Source: Streptomyces atriruber
GTDB lineage: Bacteria; Actinomycetota; Actinomycetes; Streptomycetales; Streptomycetaceae
Direction of reading: 5' to 3'
Length of the DNA: 46,245 bases
NCBI RefSeq assembly: GCF_001418325.1
Contig: NZ_LIPN01000022.1
Location: forward strand, 1-46,245
Below, in pieces: positions 26,433 through 33,796 of this stretch (position 1 is the stretch's first letter; the number at the start of each line of letters is the position of its first letter). The translations under genes and the position numbers were made by a program. The notes below the pieces were generated by a model, which was given only the letters and a program-made list of their open reading frames with translations, was not told the origin of the DNA and did not search any database.

Positions 26433-26462
26433 TTGATAGGCAAGTCGCTGCTTGCATATCAT
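26433..26462 (+). promoter_or_regulatory. ArsR-VOC promoter with overlapping operator
   Basis: TTGATA (26433-26438) and TATCAT (26457-26462) are each one base off the sigma-70 consensus, spacing 18. An inverted repeat GATAGGCAAG-TCGCTG-CTTGCATATC (26435-26460, one mismatch pair) spans the spacer, as expected for ArsR autoregulation. The -10 ends 6 nt before the ATG at 26469. Confidence 0.75.
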
Positions 26463-26468
26463 CCGCTC

Positions 26469-26792
26469 ATGGAAGAGGATGTCTTCAAGGCGCTGGCCGA
26501 CCCCACCCGTCGGCGCATCCTTGACGGGCTCGTGGAAAGGGACGGCCAGACCCTGTTCGAGATCTGCTCACGGCTGCTGACCAGGCACGGGCTGGGGCTG
26601 TCCCGGCAGGCGATCAGTCAGCACCTGGCCGTGCTCGAATCGGCGGGTCTGGTCCACACGCGGCGCCAGGGCCGATACAAGTACCACGATCTCGACACCG
26701 CCCCCCTCGAGCGCATCATGACCAGATGGCTCAAGCCCGACGCAACGGAGAGCACCCATGAGGATCAACCTGACGAGCGTCTTCGTCGATGA
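26469..26792 (+). CDS. ArsR-family transcriptional regulator
   Basis: 107-residue winged-helix repressor. N-terminal MEEDVFKALADPTRRRILDGL and the recognition helix region LSRQAISQHLAVLESAGLV, followed by the wing TRRQGRYKYHDLD, are typical of the metal-independent ArsR subgroup; no metal-binding Cys motif is seen. Translation probably starts on a leaderless transcript, because the -10 lies 6 nt before the ATG and no Shine-Dalgarno precedes it. It overlaps the VOC gene by 35 nt, so the pair is one autoregulated operon. Confidence 0.9.
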   Translation: MEEDVFKALADPTRRRILDGLVERDGQTLFEICSRLLTRHGLGLSRQAISQHLAVLESAGLVHTRRQGRYKYHDLDTAPLERIMTRWLKPDATESTHEDQPDERLRR

Positions 26793-27144
26793 CCAGATGA
26801 AGGCCTTCGCCTTCTACACCGACGTCCTGGGATTCGTGGAGAAGCACAAGGTCGCGGTCGGCGAGGACTGGTGGCTGACCGTGGTCTCGCCGGAGGACCC
26901 CGAAGGGACCGAGCTGCTTCTGGAGCCCGACGGGCACCCCGCGGTGAAGCCGTACAAGGCGGCGCTGGTCGAGGACGGCATCCCGGCTGCCGCCTTCGCC
27001 GTGGACGACGTCGCCGCGGAGTACGAGCGGCTGCGCGGTCTCGGCGTGTACTTCACCCAGGAGCCGTTGAAGATGGACGACGTCACCGTCGCGGTCCTGG
27101 ACGACACCTGCGGCAACCTGATCCAGATCATGCACACCGCCTAG
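26758..27144 (+). CDS. VOC-family protein (glyoxalase/dioxygenase/bleomycin-resistance fold)
   Basis: 128-residue vicinal-oxygen-chelate protein. INLTSVFVDDQMKAFAFYTDVLGF at the N-terminus and DDTCGNLIQIMH at the C-terminus match the family; the second half repeats the first fold. Candidate ligand residues are limited, so it may be a binding protein rather than an enzyme. The start lies inside the ArsR gene (35-nt overlap, different frame), showing translational coupling and making this the likely regulated target of that ArsR. Confidence 0.88.
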   Translation: MRINLTSVFVDDQMKAFAFYTDVLGFVEKHKVAVGEDWWLTVVSPEDPEGTELLLEPDGHPAVKPYKAALVEDGIPAAAFAVDDVAAEYERLRGLGVYFTQEPLKMDDVTVAVLDDTCGNLIQIMHTA

Positions 27145-27173
27145 GGTGGGTCCTCCCCGAGTGCGAGGTGGTC

Positions 27174-27677
27174 ATGAACGACCAGACCAGGGCGGACGAC
27201 GCCTACCAGCCCACCGGTGGCAACGAGGAGCAGCAGGACGCGACGCCGCTGGACCTGCAGGACGCGCTGGACGAGCGTACGTACGACGACATGCTCGACG
27301 AGGGCTACTCGCCGCCGGAGAAGCCGCTCGGAGTCACCAAGAGCGGCACGACGGCGGCGGAGCAGCGCGCGGGGGAGACCCTCGACGAGAGGCTGCGGCA
27401 GGAAGTCCCCGACGTGGAGGTCCCGGACGCGGAGCGCCCCGGCGACGACGGCATCGGTGACCTGCCGGGCGGTGAGGGCGAGCCCGTCGACCCGGAGGCG
27501 GGGCGGGATCGTGCGGGCCGTCTGGTCGCCCCGGACGAGGGTGCCCACTCCCACGTCGACCAGCAGGCGGTCGCCCGGGACGAGGGCATCGACGGCGGCG
27601 CGGCGGGTGCGGAGGAGGCGGCGGTCCACATCGTCCGCGACGAGGACCTGCCGCCGACCTTCGACGACCTGGACTGA
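27174..27677 (+). CDS. DUF5709 domain protein
   Basis: 167-residue very acidic, soluble, probably largely disordered protein. The segments LDERTYDDMLDEGYSPPEKPLGVTK, ETLDERLRQEVPDV and DEGAHSHVDQQAVARDEGIDGGAAGAEEAAVHIV match the actinobacterial DUF5709 pattern. Function is unknown. ATG 27174 has a GAGGTG ribosome-binding site and lies 29 nt after the VOC stop, so co-transcription with the ArsR-VOC operon is possible. Confidence 0.85.
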   Translation: MNDQTRADDAYQPTGGNEEQQDATPLDLQDALDERTYDDMLDEGYSPPEKPLGVTKSGTTAAEQRAGETLDERLRQEVPDVEVPDAERPGDDGIGDLPGGEGEPVDPEAGRDRAGRLVAPDEGAHSHVDQQAVARDEGIDGGAAGAEEAAVHIVRDEDLPPTFDDLD

Positions 27678-27743
27678 GGGCCTGGTCCGTCAGGACCGTC
27701 CTGTGACTCTCCCAGGAGGGAAAAGGGACATTCCGTGGGAAGC

Positions 27744-27777
27744 CTCCTTGAAACGCTCATCGCGAGTCATCAAGGAG
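27744..27777 (+). promoter_or_regulatory. Inverted repeat able to hide the ribosome-binding site of the DUF2690 gene
   Basis: CTCCTTGA (27744-27751) is perfectly complementary to TCAAGGAG (27770-27777), which contains the AAGGAG ribosome-binding site of the next gene. The loop is 18 nt. In the mRNA the 8-bp stem could block ribosome access. Confidence 0.45.
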
Positions 27778-27782
27778 TACGT

Positions 27783-28280
27783 ATGAATGTGCAGCTGAAT
27801 GTGCAGCGCTTCTCTGCGGCAATCGGTGCCGGTGTGCTGGCGGCGGGAACCCTCGCCCTCATGGCGCCCGGGGCACATGCCGCTCCCACGGCCACCGCCG
27901 CCCCCAAGGGCGGCTGCTGGAACAACGGCTGTACGGGCAAGAGCCCCGCCGCCTACTGCGAAGGCGACGCCCGAACGGTCAAGAGCCTGCGCCTGGGCCC
28001 GGCCGGTGGCGCGAACGCGATCCTGCAGCTGCGCTACTCGCCCTCGTGCGAAGCGGCGTGGGCGCGCCTGTCGTCGGCGTCCTTCGACGCGGCCAACGCC
28101 AAGGGCGGAGACGCGAAGGTCATCCGGAACAGTGACGGCAAGAAGTACACCTGCCGGGTGCCGAAGGGGAAGTCGTCCTGCTACACCAAGATGGTCGGCG
28201 ACTCCGGCGTGACCTCGTACGCCTGGGGTGACTACGACACGTCGGTCTACTACTACAAGGGGCGCACCGGGTCCTACTGA
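27783..28280 (+). CDS. Secreted DUF2690-family protein
   Basis: 165-residue exported protein with a Sec signal peptide (about residues 1-33, ending AHA). The mature part has GGCWNNGCTGKSPAAYC, ILQLRYSPSCEAAWARL and TCRVPKGKSSCYTKMV, the Cys-rich pattern of DUF2690, a family common in Streptomyces with no known function. Six Cys in the mature part suggest disulfides. The ORF opens at 27735 but ATG 27783 has the AAGGAG site. Its 3' end overlaps the convergent gene by 7 nt. Confidence 0.85.
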   Translation: MNVQLNVQRFSAAIGAGVLAAGTLALMAPGAHAAPTATAAPKGGCWNNGCTGKSPAAYCEGDARTVKSLRLGPAGGANAILQLRYSPSCEAAWARLSSASFDAANAKGGDAKVIRNSDGKKYTCRVPKGKSSCYTKMVGDSGVTSYAWGDYDTSVYYYKGRTGSY

Positions 28281-28852
28281 GCGCGTCCGGACCCCGGCGG
28301 GTGTACCTCCCCGGAGAGCTCGGCCCGCCAGGCCCGGGGCCACTCTCCCGGCGGCGGAGGTGCTCCCGCGATGCCGAGATCGCCCCGCGCGCTCTCGTAG
28401 AAGGCGTCCCGCGCCGCACTCGCAAGACGGTGGGCCCGGGTCCACATCTCCGCGTCGACCGGCCCCTCCCGGACGAGCAGCTCGATGGTCCAGATCGTCT
28501 CGTGCCAGCTGCGCGCCGCCGCGATGGTCCGTGCGTCCCCGACGAGCAGGACGGACTCCCACTCCGTCGCCCGGAGGGACTCGGCCTCGGCGAGGAGGGG
28601 CAGGCCGTCCGCCGGCTGCAGCGGGTCGGCAACATCGGTGAACCCGACTGCTGCGCCTATGCGTTGGGCGATGCGGAGCTGGGACTTGAGGGCGTTGCCG
28701 TATCGGCCGTACGTCTCGAAGCGCTTCTCGTCCCAACGCTCCTCCCGCTGCCGTGTCCACCGTCGGCGCTCGGTCAGGCTCTGCACGGCGTACGAGCCGA
28801 GCGTGCCGACCACGACGCCGATCAGGGCGGGCAGTTGATCCACGATCGCCAC
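28274..28852 (-). CDS. Membrane-anchored protein of unknown function
   Basis: 192-residue protein, not recognised. It has a single N-terminal transmembrane segment (about residues 5-25, LPALIGVVVGTLGSYAVQS) followed by a basic, Trp/Glu-rich helix (LTERRRWTRQREERWDEKRFETYGRY) and a mostly helical cytoplasmic domain with ATEWESVLLVGD and SWHETIWTIELLV. Similar layouts occur in short uncharacterised actinobacterial proteins. GTG 28852 with GAGGAGGA upstream is preferred; the frame continues to 29227 without a plausible start. Confidence 0.72.
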   Translation of the reverse strand: MAIVDQLPALIGVVVGTLGSYAVQSLTERRRWTRQREERWDEKRFETYGRYGNALKSQLRIAQRIGAAVGFTDVADPLQPADGLPLLAEAESLRATEWESVLLVGDARTIAAARSWHETIWTIELLVREGPVDAEMWTRAHRLASAARDAFYESARGDLGIAGAPPPPGEWPRAWRAELSGEVHPPGSGRAQ

Positions 28853-29361
28853 GCATCCTCCTCGTCCGGGCCTCCGATGTCGCACGGTACCCAGCTCGGA
28901 GCGGTCCGGCGCCGCCGATCGGACTTCTCGCGACGGCCAAGTCCCCGGAGGTGGCGGGAGGTAATCTTCCGAGCGCGGAACGTGGCTGTCTGCCGGGGCC
29001 GGTTCGCCCTTCGGCGCGGAGGACCCATTGATGGAGCGCCGCGTGTGGGCGGTGCGGTGCGCGCATGCGCTGGGCCCGGGAGGAAGCGCGGTCTCCTTCA
29101 GGCCAAGGGCTTCCTCGCCGCCCACCGCGGTGGCCCGGCACATCGTCGACCCCGACGACCTCCCGCTGCCGTCCGCCGCGTCGCCGCGCCGACTCCCGGC
29201 CGACGGCACGGCCAACAAGTAGGCCACCAGGCACTGTTCGGACAGCCCGTCTTTTGTCAGAAGCGTTGACGAAGTCCGTGCCCCCTCTTAGCTTCTACGC
29301 GTCGTACTTCGTACGTCATATATGAGACGTGATACGCGATCCGTGAGATCCGAGGGTGCCC
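28853..29361. other. Divergent intergenic region upstream of the GntR operon
   Basis: No convincing gene in about 509 nt; small open frames here lack ribosome-binding sites and family features. It carries the GntR-operon promoter and operator near its right end (29266-29325). Confidence 0.5.
29266..29325 (+). promoter_or_regulatory. GntR-operon promoter and palindromic operator
   Basis: TTGACG (29266-29271) and TAGCTT (29289-29294) are spaced 17 nt, giving a start near 29301. Just downstream lies the perfect palindrome TCATATATGA (29316-29325), an AT-rich word that stands out in this GC-rich DNA and fits a FadR/FCD-type GntR site placed to block elongation or initiation. Confidence 0.6.
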
Positions 29362-30009
29362 ATGACGTCCGTGCCGACCCCGATCCCCTCGCGCACGCAG
29401 TTCGTGCTCGAAGCGATCAGACACCGCATCCTCAGTGGCGACCTGAGGCCGGGACAGCCCCTGATCGAGACGGAGCTCGCCGCCGGGTTCGGGGTCTCCA
29501 AGACGCCCGTGCGCGAGGCCCTCAAGACCCTCGCGGGCACCGGCCTCGTCGCGATGAGCCAGTACAAGGGGGCCGCGGTGCGCACCGTGGACGCGGCCAT
29601 GGCGCGCGAGGTGTACGACGTGCGGCTGCTCCTGGAGCCCGAGGCACTGCGCCGCACCGTCCACCGCGGCGCGCCGCTCGACGCCGCGCGCGAGGCGCTG
29701 GAGCGGGCCGACGCTGCCGAGGACGCGGCCGAACGGTCGCTGGCCAACCGGGAGTTCCACCGCACTCTGTACTCCGCCTGTGGCAACCCGCTCCTCGGCC
29801 GCCTTCTCGACGAGGTGCGGGACCAGGCCGCGCTCGTCTCCGCCGTCGCCTGGGCGGCCGATCCCTCGTGGGCCCGCGAGGCGACCGAGCACCGGGAGAT
29901 CCTGCGGCTCGCCCTCGCCGGGGACGCGGACGGCGCCGCGGAGGCGCTGCACCGCCACGTCGCGTCGTTCGTGCGGCGCGCCTTTCCCCCGGAAGGGGAC
30001 CTCAAGTGA
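29362..30009 (+). CDS. GntR-family regulator with FCD domain
   Basis: 215-residue FadR-subfamily regulator. The HTH (about residues 8-65) contains RTQFVLEAIRHRILSGDLRPGQPLIETELAAGFGVSKTPVREALKTL; the helical FCD domain has EFHRTLYSACGNPLLGRLLDEVRD and TEHREILRLALAGDADGAAEALHRHV, with His residues typical of the metal/ligand site. ATG 29362 has GAGGG upstream; a GTG at 29356 is an alternative. Its stop overlaps the GTG of the DapA-family gene, and it very likely controls that operon in response to a sugar acid. Confidence 0.92.
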   Translation: MTSVPTPIPSRTQFVLEAIRHRILSGDLRPGQPLIETELAAGFGVSKTPVREALKTLAGTGLVAMSQYKGAAVRTVDAAMAREVYDVRLLLEPEALRRTVHRGAPLDAAREALERADAAEDAAERSLANREFHRTLYSACGNPLLGRLLDEVRDQAALVSAVAWAADPSWAREATEHREILRLALAGDADGAAEALHRHVASFVRRAFPPEGDLK

Positions 30010-30926
30010 ACGGTGCGGTGCGGCAGACGCACGACGCGCAGCGCGCCGCGCTCGCCGACGTGGTGGCGATCCCGGTGACCCCGTTCGCCGAGGACGGCTC
30101 GATCGACCACGGGGCCCACCGGGGGCTCCTGCGGCGCCAGCTCGATGCGGGGGTGCGCACCCTCACGCCGAACGGCAACACGGGGGAGTTCTACGCCCTC
30201 GCGCCGCAGGAGCGCCGTGCCGTCGTCGAGTCGACCGTGGAGGAGGCGGCGGGGCGGGCGGCGATCCTCGTCGGCGTCGGCCACGACGTGCCCACCGCGG
30301 TGGACGCCGCCCGGCACGCGGAGGCCGTCGGCGCCCACATGGTGATGGTCCATCAGCCCGTGCACCCGTACGTCTCCGAGAGCGGCTGGGTCGACTACCA
30401 CCGGGCCGTCGCCGACGCCGTGCCCGGTCTCGGTGTCGTCCCCTATCTGCGCGACGCCGCGCTGCCCGGCGCCCGCCTCGCCGAACTGGCCGACGCCTGC
30501 CCCAACGTCATCGGCGTCAAGTACGCGGTGCCGGACGCGGCGCGCTTCGCCGGGTTCGCGCGGGACGCGGGACCGGAACGGTTCGTGTGGGTCGCCGGGC
30601 TCGCCGAGTCGTACGCCCCCTCGTACTTCTCCGCGGGAGCCACCGGCTTCACCTCCGGGCTCGTGAACGTCGCCCCCGCTCTGTCGCTGCGCATGATCGA
30701 AGCGCTTCGACGGGGCGACTACCCGGCCGCCATGGAGGTGTGGGCCGAGATCCGCCGCTTCGAGGAGCTGCGGGCCGCCGACGGATCCGCCCACAACGTC
30801 ACCGTCGTCAAGGAGGCCCTCGCCGCGCTCGGCCTGTGCCGCCGTGACGTCCGAGCCCCCGGCAGCCTCCTGCCGGAAGCGGGGCGGGCCGAGGTCGCGG
30901 CGATCGTCGCGGGGTGGGCCGTATGA
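30006..30926 (+). CDS. Dihydrodipicolinate synthase (DapA) family enzyme, probable 2-keto-3-deoxy-sugar-acid dehydratase/aldolase
   Basis: 306-residue class I (Schiff-base) aldolase-superfamily TIM barrel. TPNGNTGEFYALAPQERRAVVEST is the substrate-binding GxTGE region and Lys172 in VIGVKYAVPD is the predicted Schiff-base residue. It is unlikely to make dihydrodipicolinate: it lies between a GntR regulator and an aldonate dehydratase, so it probably acts on a 2-keto-3-deoxy acid (for example deoxyarabonate or deoxyglucarate). GTG 30006 overlaps the regulator stop and its own stop overlaps the next ATG. The 14-bp palindrome TCGAAGCGCTTCGA lies inside this gene (30697-30710). Confidence 0.88.
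   Translation: MNGAVRQTHDAQRAALADVVAIPVTPFAEDGSIDHGAHRGLLRRQLDAGVRTLTPNGNTGEFYALAPQERRAVVESTVEEAAGRAAILVGVGHDVPTAVDAARHAEAVGAHMVMVHQPVHPYVSESGWVDYHRAVADAVPGLGVVPYLRDAALPGARLAELADACPNVIGVKYAVPDAARFAGFARDAGPERFVWVAGLAESYAPSYFSAGATGFTSGLVNVAPALSLRMIEALRRGDYPAAMEVWAEIRRFEELRAADGSAHNVTVVKEALAALGLCRRDVRAPGSLLPEAGRAEVAAIVAGWAV
30697..30710. promoter_or_regulatory. TCGAAGCGCTTCGA palindrome inside the DapA-family gene
   Basis: Perfect 14-bp palindrome identical to sites at 36499-36512 and 40480-40493. Here it encodes part of MIEALRRG and uses CTT and CGA, uncommon codons in this genome, so it may be kept for DNA binding; chance from coding is also possible. Confidence 0.35.
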
Positions 30927-32656
30927 CGCGCCCGGCGGGCGAGTTGCGCAGTCAGCGGTGGTACGGCGAGACCATCTCGTCCGGCCTGCGCTCCTTCAGC
31001 CACCGCGCCCGCACCCGGCAGCTCGGCTACCTCCCCGAGGAGCACCTGGGCAAGCCCGTCGTCGCGATCCTGAACACCTGGTCCGACATCAACCCCTGCC
31101 ACTCCCACCTGCGCGAGCGCGCCCAGGCCGTCAAGCGCGGGGTGTGGCAGGCGGGCGGGTTCCCGCTGGAGTTCCCGGTGGCGACACTGAGCGAGACCTT
31201 CCAGAAGCCGACGCCCATGCTCTACCGCAACCTCCTCGCCATGGAGACCGAGGAACTGCTCCGCTCGTACCCCGTGGACGGCGCCGTGCTCCTGGGCGGC
31301 TGCGACAAGTCGACGCCCGCGCTGCTCATGGGCGCCGCGAGCGTCGACCTGCCCACCGTGTTCGTACCGGCCGGGCCCATGCTGCCGGGGCACTGGCGGG
31401 GCGAGGTCCTCGGCTCCGGCACGGACATGTGGAAGTACTGGGACGACCGGCGCGCCGGGCTCATCGGCGACTGCGAGCTGACCGAACTGGAGAGCGGCCT
31501 CGCACGCTCCCCGGGCCACTGCATGACCATGGGCACCGCGTCGACGCTGACCGCCGCCGCGGAGGCGCTCGGTGTGACGGTGCCGGGTGCCTCGTCGATT
31601 CCCGCCGTCGACTCGGGGCACGAGCGGATGGCCGCCGCCTCCGGTCTGCGCATCGTCGAACTCGTGCGCAAGGGAAGGACGTTGTCGCAGATCCTCACCC
31701 CGGACGCCTTCGCGGACGCGGTCACCGCCGTCCTCGGGCTCGGCGGCTCCACCAACGCCGTCATCCACCTGATTGCGCTGGCCGGGCGCGCCGGGGTGCG
31801 GCTCACCCTCGACGACTTCGACCGGATCGCCCGCACCGTGCCCGTCCTCGCCAACGTCAGGCCGGGCGGCGAGCGCCACCTGATGGAGGACTTCCACTTC
31901 GCGGGCGGACTGCCCGGCTTCCTGTCGCGCATCACGGACCTGCTGCACCTGGACCGCCCCACCGTCGCCCACGACACCCTGCGCGAACAGCTCGCCGGTG
32001 CCCGTGTCCACCACGCCGACGTGATCCGGCCCCGCGACAACCCGGTCGCCGAAGAGGGCGGAGTCGCCGTCCTGCGCGGCAACCTCTGCCCCGACGGCGC
32101 CGTCATCAAGCACATCGCCGCCGAGCCGCGGCTGCTCCGGCACACCGGCCCCGCCGTCGTCTTCGACGACTACCGCACCCTGCAGCGCACCATCGACGAT
32201 CCGGCGCTCGGCATCACGCCCGACCACGTCCTCGTGCTGCGGGGCGCGGGCCCCAAGGGCGGGCCCGGCATGCCCGAGTACGGGATGCTGCCGATCCCCG
32301 CGTACCTGCTCGAGCAGGGGGTCCGGGACATGGTGCGGATCTCCGACGCGCGGATGAGCGGCACGTCGTACGGCACGTGTGTGCTGCACGTCGCGCCCGA
32401 GTCGTACGTCGGCGGGCCGCTCGCCCTCGTCCGCACCGGTGACCTCATCACCCTCGACGTGGCGGCTCGGAGCCTGCAACTCGACGTTCCGGAAAGCGAG
32501 TTGGCGCGTCGCAGAAGTGGGTGGGTGGCGCCCCCCGCCCGTTACGAGCGGGGGTACGGAGCGCTCTACAGCGAGCAGATCACCCAGGCCGACACGGGGT
32601 GCGACTTCGCGTTCCTGGCCGGGCCCGGCACGGTGCCGGACCCGTACGTCGGCTGA
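30923..32656 (+). CDS. IlvD/EDD-family dehydratase, probable aldonate (L-arabonate/D-xylonate-type) dehydratase
   Basis: 577-residue iron-sulfur dehydratase removing water from a sugar acid to give a 2-keto-3-deoxy acid, the substrate for the preceding DapA-family enzyme. Cluster ligands C59 (NTWSDINPCHSH), C127 (GGCDKSTP) and C200 (GHCMTMGTAST) are in place; the catalytic Ser lies in SDARMSGTSYGTCVLHVAPES. LYRNLLAMETEELLRS and QAGGFPLEFPVATLSE fit the sugar-acid branch better than IlvD. ATG 30923 overlaps the upstream stop (ATGA). Exact sugar acid not determined. Confidence 0.9.
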   Translation: MTRPAGELRSQRWYGETISSGLRSFSHRARTRQLGYLPEEHLGKPVVAILNTWSDINPCHSHLRERAQAVKRGVWQAGGFPLEFPVATLSETFQKPTPMLYRNLLAMETEELLRSYPVDGAVLLGGCDKSTPALLMGAASVDLPTVFVPAGPMLPGHWRGEVLGSGTDMWKYWDDRRAGLIGDCELTELESGLARSPGHCMTMGTASTLTAAAEALGVTVPGASSIPAVDSGHERMAAASGLRIVELVRKGRTLSQILTPDAFADAVTAVLGLGGSTNAVIHLIALAGRAGVRLTLDDFDRIARTVPVLANVRPGGERHLMEDFHFAGGLPGFLSRITDLLHLDRPTVAHDTLREQLAGARVHHADVIRPRDNPVAEEGGVAVLRGNLCPDGAVIKHIAAEPRLLRHTGPAVVFDDYRTLQRTIDDPALGITPDHVLVLRGAGPKGGPGMPEYGMLPIPAYLLEQGVRDMVRISDARMSGTSYGTCVLHVAPESYVGGPLALVRTGDLITLDVAARSLQLDVPESELARRRSGWVAPPARYERGYGALYSEQITQADTGCDFAFLAGPGTVPDPYVG

Positions 32657-32692
32657 GTGCGGCAGTGCCGCGAGAACCCTCGCCGCCGATGT

Positions 32693-33475
32693 CTAGGACG
32701 AGGCGTTGTACGCGCAGTACATCGCGACCCAGTCGGTGATGCCCAGGGTGATCACACACGGGATGCACTGCAGCGGGCCCGTGAAGCAGGCTGAGCACGT
32801 GGCGGCGATCGCCGCCAGGGTCGCCGCCGTGTAGCCCTGCCGGATCATGCAGGCCTTGAACCGCTCCCACCAGGTGGAGGCGAGCGCCTGAGGCTGGGTG
32901 GGCGCCACGGACTCCGCGGTCGCCGTGGCGTCCTTGGGGGTGCCGCTCACCTCGCCGGTCGGGGCCGCCGTCCTGTCGAGCGTGGCCTTGCCGTCGATCC
33001 AGACGCGCACCCGCACGGAGTCGTCGGGGAGGTTCTGGTAGACGTGCTCGATGGTCTGGCCGACGCGACCGGAACGGTCGTAGACGGTGGCGAGCATGCT
33101 GGGGGCGGCGGCGGTGCCCGCATAGGTGAGGTACACGATGCGGACGCCGGTCGAGCGTGACACGCGCACGGTGGCGCCGGCCGCGTCGATTCCGGCTCCC
33201 TCGGGAAGATGTACGGCGATCTTCCCGGAAAGGACCTTTTCTTTCGTGCGCTCGATAAGCGCACGGGACTTCTCCGGCGTTTCCTCGGCGTACTTCTTCC
33301 GGAAGTCGGATCCGTCCTTGACGAGCCTTTCATAGGCCTGCCTGCCCGGCTCTTCAGGCCGGTCGGAGGCCTGGGCCTGGAAGGGAATGATCGCGGCGAT
33401 CGTGGCTGAAACCAGCGCGATGACGAGAGCGCGCGGCCGCAGACCGGGCGCACCGCGAAAAGGGGATCTGTGCAT
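32693..33475 (-). CDS. Secreted protein with Cys-rich hydrophobic C-terminal domain (possible bacteriocin-like precursor)
   Basis: 260-residue protein, not assigned to a family. Residues 1-37 form a signal peptide (ALVIALVSATIAAIIPFQAQA). Residues about 40-200 are a polar, beta-rich region with a Thr/Ala/Pro linker at its end. The last 52 residues (209-260) are hydrophobic and carry six Cys: C209, C227, C230, C237, C240, C254, i.e. a C-x2-C-x6-C-x2-C core in CSACFTGPLQCIPC. That layout (exported N-terminal part plus C-terminal Cys-rich hydrophobic peptide) recalls halocin C8-like precursors, but this is a resemblance only. ATG 33475 lies in the region shared with the cellulase operon and its CebR box. 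Confidence 0.65.
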   Translation of the reverse strand: MHRSPFRGAPGLRPRALVIALVSATIAAIIPFQAQASDRPEEPGRQAYERLVKDGSDFRKKYAEETPEKSRALIERTKEKVLSGKIAVHLPEGAGIDAAGATVRVSRSTGVRIVYLTYAGTAAAPSMLATVYDRSGRVGQTIEHVYQNLPDDSVRVRVWIDGKATLDRTAAPTGEVSGTPKDATATAESVAPTQPQALASTWWERFKACMIRQGYTAATLAAIAATCSACFTGPLQCIPCVITLGITDWVAMYCAYNASS

Positions 33476-33603
33476 GGTCTATTGCTTCTCCGGGTTCTGG
33501 GGAGTGGATTTCCGAAACTACCCGGAGGTGAAAAGGGGTGCTGCCTGACTGAGCCGTTGGAGGATCAAGATGGCGGCTCCAGGGATTGGGGGCGGGGAGA
33601 CAG

Positions 33604-33617
33604 TGGGAGCGCTCCCA
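33604..33617. promoter_or_regulatory. CebR operator (TGGGAGCGCTCCCA)
   Basis: Perfect 14-bp palindrome identical to the consensus operator of CebR, the LacI-family cellobiose/cellotriose-responsive repressor of cellulolysis in Streptomyces. It is upstream of the GH5-GH6 cellulase genes and would confer induction by cello-oligosaccharides. Confidence 0.92.
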
Positions 33618-33667
33618 AGGTCAAGGTGTTGCAAGAACATGTCAAGAGGGTCGGCGCGTATCGGAGT

Positions 33668-33708
33668 GTCGAATTCATTCGACGAGGGATCCGTCGAATG
33701 AATTCGAC
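33668..33708. repeat. Perfect 17-bp inverted repeat with 7-nt loop
   Basis: Arms 33668-33684 (GTCGAATTCATTCGACG) and 33692-33708 are exact reverse complements, loop AGGGATC. Each arm is itself almost palindromic (GTCGAAT-x-ATTCGAC), so the site looks like paired half-operators. No poly-T follows. It lies in the cellulase upstream region. Confidence 0.9.
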
Positions 33709-33782
33709 GGATGAATCTCCGGAGAGTGCGTGAATCCATCTGGTCCCAGCGGCAACTCCCTGATAGCTTCCGCCTTCAACAG

Positions 33783-33796
33783 TGGGAGCGATTCCG
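33783..33796. promoter_or_regulatory. Degenerate CebR-like site
   Basis: TGGGAGCGATTCCG keeps the left half of the CebR box and part of the right half. It is 59 nt before the GH5 start codon and could be a weaker second operator. Confidence 0.45.

Noticed and set aside
28680..28720. TCGAAGCGCTTC word resembling the 14-bp palindrome
   Set aside because: Only 12 of 14 positions and inside coding sequence where Glu-Ala/Lys-Arg-Phe codons give GAAGCGCTTC by chance.
29028..29222. Small plus-strand ORF of 64 codons in the GntR upstream region
   Set aside because: No ribosome-binding site, no family resemblance, Arg/Pro/Ala-rich composition.
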